Made by a program: the position numbers and the translations under genes. Shown in pieces: positions 16,140-24,900 of a DNA stretch of 64,000 nucleotides (within the stretch, counting starts at the first letter, position 1; the number at the start of each line of letters is the position of its first letter). The notes under the pieces were generated by a model. That model saw nothing but the letters and a program-made list of their open reading frames with translations, was not told the DNA's origin and did not search any database. The DNA is from Chitinophaga sp. S165 (GTDB lineage: Bacteria; Bacteroidota; Bacteroidia; Chitinophagales; Chitinophagaceae): assembly GCF_003182155.1 (NCBI RefSeq), contig NZ_QGTG01000003.1:372001-436000 (forward strand), written 5' to 3'.

Positions 16140-17774
16140 ATGCATAACGCTTATTTCCACTTTGCTGCACCTGTCAATGAACCAGTGTACAGCTATGCTC
16201 CGGGTTCACCCGAAAGGGATGCGCTGAAAAAACAACTGGCTGCTTTTAAAGCCCAGGAATTTGATATCCCAATGTATATTGGCGATAAAGAGGTGCGTAC
16301 CGGGAAAACCATTGATATTCGTCCTCCCCATGAAATAAAACATAAGCTGGGCCATTTCCATGAAGGTGATGCCAGCCACGTAAAAGACGCTATCGCTGCA
16401 GCACTGGAGGCACGCGCAAAATGGGCGGATACTCCATGGGAACAGCGTGCTGCCGTATTCCTGAAAGCAGCAGAATTACTTGCTACCAAGTACCGCTACC
16501 ACATCAACGCAGCTACCATGCTGGGTCAGAGTAAAAATGCCTTTCAGGCGGAAATAGACAGCGCCTGTGAATTGATCGATTTCCTCCGTTTTAACGTTCA
16601 CTATCTTGCAGATATATACAACCAGCAACCCGTTAGTTCTCCCGGTGTTCACAACCGCCTGGAATACCGTCCGCTGGAAGGTTTTGTAGTGGCTATCACA
16701 CCGTTCAACTTCACCGCTATTGCCGGTAACCTGCCAACATCCGCCGCTATGTGCGGTAACGTGGTGGTATGGAAGCCTGCCTATACGCAGGTACTGGCTG
16801 CACACGTGATCATGAAAGTATTACAGGAAGCAGGTCTGCCGGCTGGCGTGATCAACCTGGTATATGCTGATGGTCCGGTACTGGGTGATATCTGCTTCAG
16901 TCATCCTGATTTTGCAGGTATCCACTTCACAGGTTCTACCGGTGTATTCCAGCAGATGTGGAAGACGATCGGTACAAACATCAGCAAATACAAAACATAT
17001 CCACGCATAGTAGGAGAGACCGGTGGTAAGGACTTTGTGCTTGCACATAAATCCGCCGACGTAGATGCAGTAGCTATCGCACTGGCCCGTGGTGCTTTCG
17101 AATACCAGGGACAGAAATGTTCTGCCGCTTCCCGCGCTTATCTGCCATCCAACATTGCAGAAGCAGTGAAGACGAAACTCGCAGCAGAACTGAAGACCAT
17201 GAAAATGGGTACTACAGAAGATTTTACCAACTTTATCAATGCCGTGATCGACGAGCGCTCTTTCGATAAGATCGCTAACTACATCGAGAACGCAAAGAAA
17301 GATCCTAATGCAACGATCATTGCCGGTGGCAACTATAGCAAGACAGAAGGTTACTTCGTAGAGCCGACTGTAATTGAAGTAAAAGATCCGAAGTACGTGA
17401 CGATGTGTGAAGAGATCTTCGGGCCTGTATTGACCATTTACGTGTACGAGGCTGATAAATTTGAAGAGATCATGGATATCGTAGATACAACTTCTCCATA
17501 TGCACTGACAGGTTCCATCCTGGCGCAGGACCGTTATGCGATCGATCGGGCTACCAAACGCCTGGTGAACAGTGCGGGTAACTTCTATATCAATGATAAA
17601 CCTACCGGTGCAGTAGTTGGTCAGCAGCCTTTCGGTGGCGCCCGCGCTTCCGGTACGAATGATAAAGCAGGTTCCGCGCTGAACCTCTATCGCTGGTTAA
17701 GTGCCAGAACGATCAAGGAAACACTTGTATCACCGACCGATTACAGGTATCCATTCCTGAAAGAAGATAAATAG
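16140..17774 (+). CDS. pruA: L-glutamate gamma-semialdehyde dehydrogenase (1-pyrroline-5-carboxylate dehydrogenase)
   Basis: Oxidises glutamate semialdehyde/P5C to glutamate with NAD in proline and arginine breakdown. 544 residues, the length of the stand-alone P5CDH type. The general base lies in 'IVGETGGKDFVL' (Glu near 293) and the catalytic cysteine in 'YQGQKCSAASRAY' (near 325). 'FTGSTGVFQQMW' and 'EEIFGPVLTIYVY' are further aldehyde-dehydrogenase blocks. The proline dehydrogenase partner is not in the window. The start is ATG 16140, 6 bp after an in-frame stop region, and an intrinsic terminator follows at 17795. Confidence 0.95.
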   Translation: MHNAYFHFAAPVNEPVYSYAPGSPERDALKKQLAAFKAQEFDIPMYIGDKEVRTGKTIDIRPPHEIKHKLGHFHEGDASHVKDAIAAALEARAKWADTPWEQRAAVFLKAAELLATKYRYHINAATMLGQSKNAFQAEIDSACELIDFLRFNVHYLADIYNQQPVSSPGVHNRLEYRPLEGFVVAITPFNFTAIAGNLPTSAAMCGNVVVWKPAYTQVLAAHVIMKVLQEAGLPAGVINLVYADGPVLGDICFSHPDFAGIHFTGSTGVFQQMWKTIGTNISKYKTYPRIVGETGGKDFVLAHKSADVDAVAIALARGAFEYQGQKCSAASRAYLPSNIAEAVKTKLAAELKTMKMGTTEDFTNFINAVIDERSFDKIANYIENAKKDPNATIIAGGNYSKTEGYFVEPTVIEVKDPKYVTMCEEIFGPVLTIYVYEADKFEEIMDIVDTTSPYALTGSILAQDRYAIDRATKRLVNSAGNFYINDKPTGAVVGQQPFGGARASGTNDKAGSALNLYRWLSARTIKETLVSPTDYRYPFLKEDK

Positions 17775-17794
17775 TACGGATGTACGTTGAAATA

Positions 17795-17827
17795 AAAACG
17801 GGGAGATCTGAATGATTTCCCCGTTTT
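17795..17827 (+). terminator. Intrinsic terminator of pruA
   Basis: AAAACGGGGA (17795-17804) pairs perfectly with TCCCCGTTTT (17818-17827), 20 bp after the stop. Confidence 0.85.
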
Positions 17828-17849
17828 GTGTTTATCGAATAAATTATTC

Positions 17850-17879
17850 TTGAAGGGAAAAACCTGTTCGATAATTTTG
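17850..17879 (+). promoter_or_regulatory. Bacteroidota sigma-A promoter of the DUF262-HEPN cassette
   Basis: TTG (17850-17852), 19 bp spacer, TAATTTTG (17872-17879), which is near-consensus for this phylum. It lies 60 bp upstream of the DUF262 start. Confidence 0.6.
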
Positions 17880-17939
17880 CTAAAAGCCTTAACTTTCTTG
17901 CTTAAGAATTTATGAAGACAAGTAACGATAACTTTTATT

Positions 17940-19025
17940 ATGGCAAAAGATAAAAAACCAGTTTTAGATATTCAACGACTGGAGAAAGAAATCGAATTGC
18001 AGCGTAACAGTCTTTCAACTGACAGATTGGATATGTCTTTCGGGGAGATTATGAGTATGTATGAACGAGATGAAATAATTATTGACCCTGCTTTTCAAAG
18101 GTTATTTCGTTGGGATATCGAACAGCAATCCAGGTTTATTGAATCTATACTTTTGGGCATTCCAATTCCTCCAATATTTGTGGCTGAAGATGGAGATGGT
18201 AGATGGGAGTTGGTTGATGGATTACAAAGAGTATCTACAGTCTTATCTTTTTTTGGAATTCTAAGGACTATTCCGGAAAAGAATGATTGGATACTGGAAG
18301 AAGGCGATCGGGTGGAATCAATGGAGGGGTTTTCTGGTAATACATTACCGTACAAATTTAAGCTTAATATCAGGCGGGCCACTTGTCGTGTAGAGATAAT
18401 CAGATGGAATTCAAATTATGATATGAGATTTGAATTATTTAATAGGTTAAACACAGGTGGCACGCCTTTAACACCACAAGAAATCAGAAATTGTATTTAT
18501 AGAGGTATATCAACTAAGTTTAATGACTTTCTTAAGAAATTATCGATTGCAAGTGATTTTGTTTCGTTAACGGCTTTGTCGCCAGAACAACAGGAGGAAT
18601 TGTATAATGAAGAACTTGTTTTGCGGTTTTTATCACTTTATAAGAATAGGGGAAAGATAAAAACAAGTATAGCCCAGCACATGACTAATTTTATGCGGGA
18701 CGCTTTGGCAAATTCAAATTTTGATTACGCTGGACTGGAGAGTGTTTTTAATAAAGTTGTAAAACTTTTAAAGCCTCTGGGTAAGGAAATATTCAGGCAA
18801 AGTAATGGGATGTTTGCTACAGCTCTTTATGATACAATTATGATTGGAGTAGCGGAGAATATATCAAAGTACAATACTGAATCATCTTTACCTCTCCTGC
18901 AGGACAAAATAAAAGAACTGCGGAACGATGAGGTTTTGATTAAATTTTCAAGAAAAGGAGGAAATAATAAAAAATCGAGAATCCTGAATAGATTAAAAGA
19001 GGCCAATAGAATCTTTGGAAATTAA
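17940..19025 (+). CDS. DUF262 (ParB-like/GmrS N-terminal-like) protein
   Basis: 361 residues, cytoplasmic. 'DPAFQRLFRWD' (49-59) and 'DGLQR' (93-97) are the DUF262 signature; this ParB/Srx-like fold in GmrSD and relatives binds or hydrolyses nucleotides and senses modified DNA. 'RLNTGGTPLTPQEIRNCIY' is the usual downstream block. The C-terminal 150 residues are helical and Lys-rich. There is no DUF1524 HNH nuclease domain, which the two-domain GmrSD-type proteins carry. The gene is only 14 bp ahead of a HEPN gene. The pair is AT-richer than the surrounding pruA and bcp and sits between two core genes, as expected for a transferred defence or toxin-antitoxin cassette. That role is inference. 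Confidence 0.85.
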   Translation: MAKDKKPVLDIQRLEKEIELQRNSLSTDRLDMSFGEIMSMYERDEIIIDPAFQRLFRWDIEQQSRFIESILLGIPIPPIFVAEDGDGRWELVDGLQRVSTVLSFFGILRTIPEKNDWILEEGDRVESMEGFSGNTLPYKFKLNIRRATCRVEIIRWNSNYDMRFELFNRLNTGGTPLTPQEIRNCIYRGISTKFNDFLKKLSIASDFVSLTALSPEQQEELYNEELVLRFLSLYKNRGKIKTSIAQHMTNFMRDALANSNFDYAGLESVFNKVVKLLKPLGKEIFRQSNGMFATALYDTIMIGVAENISKYNTESSLPLLQDKIKELRNDEVLIKFSRKGGNNKKSRILNRLKEANRIFGN

Positions 19026-19039
19026 AAAAAGCGATCTTA

Positions 19040-19690
19040 ATGTTACCTTTTGAAGAAATATCAGAGGATATTATTTGGAGGAATGAACAATTGCTAATTG
19101 CAAAAACACTTCCTTATACCCATGACTTTTCAGACGCACATAAGGAGTTTTTGATAAAGCATTCGATACCAACTATCTATGCGGTATGGGAAGGATTTGT
19201 CCAAAATTCCTTTCAGATTTATGTTCGTGAATTGAATAAATTATCCCTTTCTAAAAATGAGTTTTGTATTAATATTTTAGCCCATTCTGTAGATTCATCT
19301 TTTCCTCAATTTAAAGAATACCCAATAGAATTTGAGAAAAGAACTAAGTTTATAGTTAAGCTGGATTCATACTTTCAGGGAGATTTCAGAATTAGTTCTA
19401 TTATTAACACAGAGTCTAATGTAGAACTTGAGGTGATAAATAGAATCTTAAATCGGTTTAATTTAAAACCGATTCCTGCTTATCCTTATAAGCAACAGCT
19501 AAGAGATCTTTTAAAGTACCGTAATAGAATCTCTCACGGAGATATCAGTCTGGTTATTACAGAGAGCGAGTTCAAAGATCAGATAGATAATTTTGTTCAG
19601 TTAGTGAAAAAATTGATGGACGAAGTATTTCAGAGGATCCTGGATGGTTACAATGTAGATAAGAGCCATTTAAGAGAACGGATGAATTAG
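19040..19690 (+). CDS. MAE_28990/MAE_18760-like HEPN protein (putative RNase)
   Basis: 216 residues, all-helical, cytoplasmic. 'YRNRISHGD' at 160-168 supplies the HEPN Rx4-6H catalytic motif (R161...H166). 'IPTIYAVWEGFVQNSFQIYV' at 43-62 resembles the MAE_28990-type N-terminal helix. HEPN proteins of this class are predicted metal-independent ribonucleases, often toxins or abortive-infection effectors. It follows the DUF262 gene by 14 bp in a shared transcript and its stop abuts the convergent bcp stop with no gap. The working idea is sensor/regulator (DUF262) plus effector (HEPN). Which phage or stress it answers is unknown. Confidence 0.8.
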   Translation: MLPFEEISEDIIWRNEQLLIAKTLPYTHDFSDAHKEFLIKHSIPTIYAVWEGFVQNSFQIYVRELNKLSLSKNEFCINILAHSVDSSFPQFKEYPIEFEKRTKFIVKLDSYFQGDFRISSIINTESNVELEVINRILNRFNLKPIPAYPYKQQLRDLLKYRNRISHGDISLVITESEFKDQIDNFVQLVKKLMDEVFQRILDGYNVDKSHLRERMN

Positions 19691-20200
19691 TTAGTTCATT
19701 TTCTCCAACGCGGCCAGCGCCTCTTTTACGTGTCGCGGACCGTCGCTCAGATTGTTGAACACATATGTTACAATACCTTGTTTATCTACGATATATGTTA
19801 CCCTGCCAGGTATGAACAATGTTTTAGGTACCCCGAACAGTTTACGTACTTTATTACCAGTATCGGCCAGTAATGTAAAGGGCAGCCTGTGATGCGTTGC
19901 GAAGCTTTTATGCGATGCCACGTCATCTCCGCTGATGCCGATCACCTTCGCGCCACGACTTGTAAAGTCTTCATAGGCGTCCCTGAATGAACAGGCTTCC
20001 TTAGTGCAGCCTCCCGTTTCATCTTTGGGATAGAAATAGATAACAAGCGGTTGTTTACCTAATACGCTGTTAATGTCAAAAGTGTTACCATCCTGGTCCT
20101 GTAACTGAAAAGAAGGCACTTTTTCGCCCGCTTTCAGCTGGGCGGCTGTATTACCAAATGAGATCATAAATAGGAATATGAGTATTGAGAGCTTTTTCAT
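19691..20200 (-). CDS. bcp: Exported peroxiredoxin (Bcp/PrxQ type)
   Basis: Reduces hydroperoxides. 169 residues. 'MKKLSILIFLFMISFGNTAA' is a cleavable signal peptide. The thioredoxin-fold domain follows with 'DETGGCTKEAC': peroxidatic Cys65 and resolving Cys70 in the C-x4-C spacing of PrxQ/Bcp. 'GISGDDVASHKSFA' and a 'YIVDKQGIVTYVF' strand complete the fold. Canonical Bcp is cytoplasmic; the signal peptide here indicates a periplasmic version needing an envelope thiol donor. The gene is transcribed toward the HEPN gene. Confidence 0.88.
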   Translation of the reverse strand: MKKLSILIFLFMISFGNTAAQLKAGEKVPSFQLQDQDGNTFDINSVLGKQPLVIYFYPKDETGGCTKEACSFRDAYEDFTSRGAKVIGISGDDVASHKSFATHHRLPFTLLADTGNKVRKLFGVPKTLFIPGRVTYIVDKQGIVTYVFNNLSDGPRHVKEALAALEKMN

Positions 20201-20274
20201 CTGCTTACGTTGTAATAAATGTACGGCGTAAATAGAAAATAGCTGTGAAACTTTTCTTACCCGCTATTAATCAT

Positions 20275-20282
20275 TATTTTTG
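20275..20282 (+). promoter_or_regulatory. Bacteroidota -7 box of pyrR
   Basis: TATTTTTG, 20 bp before the pyrR TTG start; the leader would be about 15 nt. Confidence 0.5.
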
Positions 20283-20302
20283 GCGCTTTAAATCCACATA
20301 AT

Positions 20303-20824
20303 TTGAAGACCATATTGAATGGTACGCAAGTGGCCATAACCGTAGACAGGCTTTGTCACCAGTTGATTGAAAATCACCTGGATTTCTCGCAGAGTGTGCT
20401 GATAGGCTTGCAGCCGAGAGGGATCTACCTGTCCGACCGTATCTATCGCACCCTGCAAAAATTACTGCCCGGAGTACATATCAATTACGGGAAACTGGAT
20501 ATCACCTTCTACAGGGATGATTTCAATACCCAGTTGCATGTACCCAACGAAACGACTATAGACTTCTCCCTGGAAAACAAGAAAGTGATACTGGTGGATG
20601 ACGTATTGTATACAGGCCGTACTACCCGTTCGGCATTGGATGCAATGCTGGACTTCGGCCGTCCGTCAGTCGTGGAATTGCTGGTATTGATCGACCGCCG
20701 TTTTACACGCCAGTTGCCTATCCAGGCCGATTATACCGGCCGTACTGTCGATGCCATCATCTCTGAAAAAGTGAAGGTGCGATGGGCTGAACGTGATGGG
20801 AAAGACGAAGTCATCCTCGAATAA
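20303..20824 (+). CDS. pyrR: PyrR: uracil phosphoribosyltransferase / pyrimidine regulator
   Basis: 173 residues. The PRPP-binding loop 'VILVDDVLYTGRTTRS' is at 95-110, and 'GLQPRGIYLSDRI' near 35-47 and 'VELLVLIDR' further on are PyrR hallmarks. In Gram-positives PyrR binds the pyr mRNA leader and attenuates transcription; many Bacteroidota have the gene next to pyrB, as here (86 bp). I see a short leader before pyrB with a GGATGCG/CGCATCC hairpin but no obvious PyrR-binding anti-antiterminator. TTG at 20303 is the start: no ATG lies near the conserved N-terminus. Confidence 0.92.
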   Translation: MKTILNGTQVAITVDRLCHQLIENHLDFSQSVLIGLQPRGIYLSDRIYRTLQKLLPGVHINYGKLDITFYRDDFNTQLHVPNETTIDFSLENKKVILVDDVLYTGRTTRSALDAMLDFGRPSVVELLVLIDRRFTRQLPIQADYTGRTVDAIISEKVKVRWAERDGKDEVILE

Positions 20825-20835
20825 GCAATACCAGT

Positions 20836-20859
20836 GGATGCGCAGGATTGTCCGCATCC
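20836..20859 (+). terminator. Hairpin between pyrR and pyrB
   Basis: GGATGCG (20836-20842) and CGCATCC (20853-20859) with a 10-nt loop, followed by a T-rich stretch. It may be a weak terminator or attenuator ahead of the pyrB promoter. Confidence 0.5.
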
Positions 20860-20868
20860 GGATTTTGA

Positions 20869-20901
20869 TTTTGGGATTTGTAGTCAGGTCATTTATATTT
20901 G
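20869..20901 (+). promoter_or_regulatory. Bacteroidota sigma-A promoter of pyrB
   Basis: TTTTG (20869-20873), 20 bp spacer, TATATTTG (20894-20901). The box ends 9 bases before the ATG, so the mRNA leader is only a few nucleotides, close to leaderless. Confidence 0.7.
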
Positions 20902-20909
20902 CATCTTAA

Positions 20910-21851
20910 ATGTCATTATCAGTAAATCATCTTCTCGGAATTCGCGGTCTGCAGCGTCAGGACATAGAGCTTATTTTTCAAACAGCTGATGAGTTCAAAG
21001 CGGTTTTACAAAGACCGATCAAAAAAGTTCCTTCGCTCAGAGATACTACCATCGTTAATTTATTCTTCGAAAATTCAACACGTACACGTATTTCATTTGA
21101 GCTGGCCGAAAAAAGGCTGGGTGCAGATGTGGTGAACTTCTCCGCATCAGGTTCCTCAGTTTCCAAAGGCGAAACGCTCATTGATACGGTCAACAATATC
21201 CTGTCCATGAAGGTGGACATGGTAGTGATGAGGCACTCCGCAAGCGGCGCCCCGCACTTCCTTTCCAGGCATATTGACGTACCGATCGTGAATGCGGGTG
21301 ATGGGATAAACGAACATCCTACACAGGCATTACTGGATGCTTTCTCCATCAGGGAAAAGCTGGGTAGTGTAGCAGGTAAGAAAGTAGCCATCTGTGGAGA
21401 TATTATGCACTCCAGGGTAGCGCTCTCTAATATTTACTGCCTGCGGCAATTAGGGGCGGAAGTAACCGTAGTAGGTCCCCCTACGCTCATCCCTAAACAT
21501 ATGGAAGCCGCACTGGGAGTAAATGTAAGTTATGATATCCGTGAAACGCTGGCATGGTGCGATGTTGCCAATGTGCTGCGTATACAGCTGGAAAGACAGA
21601 ATACGCCTTTGTTCTCCTCTCTCAGGGAATATTCTCTTGCTTATGGAGTGAACAGGCAGCTGCTGGACAGCCTGCAAAAAGAGATCGTGGTAATGCACCC
21701 CGGGCCAATTAACCGAGGCGTAGAGCTGAGCTCAGATGTAGCAGATTCCGGACATTCCATTATCCTCAACCAGGTAGAAAATGGGGTGGCGATCCGTATG
21801 GCGGTTTTATACCTGCTGTCGGGAAAGAAGGCTGGTAAAGTAGTAGAGTGA
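20910..21851 (+). CDS. pyrB: Aspartate carbamoyltransferase catalytic subunit
   Basis: Condenses carbamoyl phosphate and aspartate in pyrimidine synthesis. 313 residues. The carbamoyl-phosphate motif 'STRTR' is at 56-60, 'HPTQALLDAFSI' lies near 132-143, and 'HPGPINRGVEL' near the C-terminus is the aspartate-loop block. No pyrI regulatory subunit is adjacent, so this is likely a trimeric or PyrR-regulated class. It is preceded by pyrR and closed by a strong terminator. Confidence 0.95.
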   Translation: MSLSVNHLLGIRGLQRQDIELIFQTADEFKAVLQRPIKKVPSLRDTTIVNLFFENSTRTRISFELAEKRLGADVVNFSASGSSVSKGETLIDTVNNILSMKVDMVVMRHSASGAPHFLSRHIDVPIVNAGDGINEHPTQALLDAFSIREKLGSVAGKKVAICGDIMHSRVALSNIYCLRQLGAEVTVVGPPTLIPKHMEAALGVNVSYDIRETLAWCDVANVLRIQLERQNTPLFSSLREYSLAYGVNRQLLDSLQKEIVVMHPGPINRGVELSSDVADSGHSIILNQVENGVAIRMAVLYLLSGKKAGKVVE

Positions 21852-21873
21852 TCACACAACTAAAAAATAACAG

Positions 21874-21908
21874 GGTGAAAGGTCTTTGTACTTTTCACCT
21901 TTTTTTTT
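21874..21908 (+). terminator. Intrinsic terminator of pyrB
   Basis: GGTGAAA (21874-21880) pairs with TTTCACC (21893-21899), followed by nine T. Confidence 0.85.
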
Positions 21909-21934
21909 ATGCCCTTAAATGTTGGTAATATTCC

Positions 21935-24900
21935 TTAGAAGTTAGCATTCAGCCCCAATGTAAAGGAGCGGAAGAAAGGGTATTGATAACCGATGCTGGT
22001 AGCTTGTTCCGGATCGTAATACCGGATCTTCATCTTATTCACTTCCCAGAGGTCCTGTCCGGAAAAATAGACCCGCAGACTGCTGATACGTGGACGGCTC
22101 CTGTCAAAGTGGAACGTATAGCCCACCTGGAGGTTTTTAAGGCGGATATATGACGCGTTCATTAGCCAGAAAGACGATGGTTGCAGGTTCTGATTATAAC
22201 CGGCGTAAAGGCGGGGGAAGGCCGCGTCAGGGTTAGCGGGCGACCAATGATCAGCATGTATCAGCCAGGGTTGTTGCCAGTTATCGATGAACGGCATGCT
22301 GTATTTGGCCGGTACCAGTACTTTCTTAGCGCCTATTCCCTGGAAGAAGATAGAGCAATCAAATCCTTTGTAGGAAAATCCTGCATCAAAACCATAAGAA
22401 TATCTGGGCTGCGTACTACCCAGGTATACCAGGTCTCCATGATCTTCATTTGTATGACTGCCGCCACTGATAACACCGTCTTTATTGACATCCTCATAAC
22501 GGATATCGCCGGGAGCTGTGGTGGCGCCCTGGTAGGCATGACCAGCTACTTCCGCTTCATTCTGGAAATACCCCTGCGCCCTGTAACCCACGATGGAATT
22601 ATAAGGCAGTCCCTGTAGCCCGCGGTTGTTGCCATTCAGCCAGGCAGTAGCGCCACTGGTGCGTAAGATCTTATTCTGATCATCAAACAGATTGGCATTC
22701 ACCCAGTAGCTGACAGGGCCACGGTTATCCCGCCAGCCCAGGTTAAGTTCCCAGCCCCATGAGCGAAGTTCAGCAGTGTAGAAGGTGGGAAATAACCAGT
22801 CCACCTGTGGAAAGGTTTGCGTCGCGATCTGCATACGCGAGTTATGTTTCACAAAGTAGTCCGCATTGATATTCAGCCTTCCTTTGAAGAAGGTCAGGTC
22901 TAACCCGGCATTAGTGGTAGTGACGGTTTCCCAGTTATTGTTCCCGGGGATGTACCGGTCGTTGACATCGTATGTGAGTAGGGGATAAGCTGTCGGGTGC
23001 AACAGCTGGTCCCGGTAGTTGAAATCATTCAGTCCGCTGCGCCAGTTGAAGTTGCCCAGCATACCCCAGGAGGCGCGCAGCTTGAACTCATCGAAGAAAG
23101 GAAATGCTGCTGCAAACCATTTTTCATTGTTCAGTCGCCAGCCCGCCGAGAAGGAAGGGAAGACATGTTGCCGTTTCATTTCAGGCTGCTGAGTACTATT
23201 GTATGTCAGCGCTGCTGCTATGAGGTTCGCTTCCAGCAGGTAGCGGTCATTGAAATTATAGTTGATGCGCGTAAACAGGGATGATAGTCCGCCGGCGCCT
23301 TTGAAGTGCAACCAGTTAGCCTTCATCGGGTCATCGAATGACAACTGTGAAAGTTCATTCTCCGTGACGCCTGTACCGGTCTGGATCCGTTGCCGCTGGT
23401 AATGACTTTCATAGGCGTACCCTCCGAGTATATGAACGGTATTATTTTTCCCCGCAGGAAGATCATAGTCTGCCAGCAGTTGTAAACTATGCTGCACTTC
23501 CAGCAGGTTGCCCCTTTTTAATGAATTAGGGTTGTTGACGCTGTTGATATATCCGCTACCATCATAGAAGTCTACCGTACGTTTACCCAGCCTGTCATTA
23601 TAGCTGGTCACCTGCGGACTATACACCGCTTTTAACGTAAGACCCTTATACAGGTTTTCGGCTTTGAGTGTAAATACAGCATCTGCATAAGAAGTGTGTT
23701 CATCTCTTTTGCCGGCATGTTCCAGCAAAGCAATGCTATTAAAGCCTGTAGTATAACGGTTAGTGCCGGGAACGTAAACAGGGACGTTACCTGGGGCTTG
23801 GTATAAAAAGTTTAAGAGGCCATAATTGCCATCTACACGCCATCCGGGAGAAAGGGTATTGCTGGTGGCGTATTGCAGACTGGTTTCCAGGCTTAATACA
23901 TCACTGAACCTGTCGTTGATACTGGCCTGCACATTGGTCCTGGAGGTTTTATCCGGACCGGTATTGAATAAGCCCTGCCGGGAGAATTGTCCGAGAGAGA
24001 ACAGGTACTGATGATGTTCTGTACCGCCTTTCGCAGTCACCGTATAAGTGGAGGTCGTGCTGTTCTTGCGGGTAACGCTGTTTAACGGATCAATATCATC
24101 ATAATAGTTATAGTTCCCGCTGCCGTCCAGTTTGGGCAGGGAATTTACGTTAGGGTCTTTCATCAGGGCTATGTCCTGTGTAGTCCACATAGGAGAACGG
24201 CCGGCGTTCTGTTCCGCTTCATTCTGCAGGGAGGCCGCCTGCCAGGAGCGCATGCGTTTAGGCAATGTGATGGGTCGTTCTATTCCGAAGAGGCTGTTGT
24301 ATTCAACGGAGAGTTTGCCGGCTTTCCCTCTTTTGGTGGTGACCAGCACTACGCCCCCGGCGGCTAGTGGGCCATAAATAGAGGCAGCCGCTGCATCTTT
24401 CAATACAGAAATTGATTCAATATCATTGGGGTTGAGTAAAGTAATGGAACCGGGTGCGCCGTCTATCAGTACAAGCGGCTCGCTATAGTTGCCTGAAGAC
24501 AGCCCTCTGATCTGAAGATTGAAGCCTTCTTTACCTGGCTGTCCGTTGTTACGGGTTACCAGCAATCCGGGAGCGGTACCTTGCAGTGCAGCCATGACAT
24601 TGGTAACAGGCCTGCTTTTTAAACGGCGGCCTTCTACTTTGGTAATAGAGCCGGTGATGTTGGCTTTGTTATGGATGCCATAACCGATGATAACCAGGTC
24701 ATTTAATGTTTTGGTATCGCTTTGGAGGATGATCTCAAGTGTTTTTCTCTCTCTTAATGCAATTTCCCGTGTTTCATATCCGATTAGGGAGAATTGCAGC
24801 ACGGCCTGTCCGCTGGCTACTGGTATACGGAAGCGTCCGTTCTCGTTGGTGCTGGCGCCGTTATGGGTATCTCTTTCACGGATGGACACGCCTGCCAGCG

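Noticed and set aside
17940..19690. Classical GmrSD restriction system
   Set aside because: The DUF262 protein has no DUF1524 HNH domain and the partner is HEPN, so the label does not fit.
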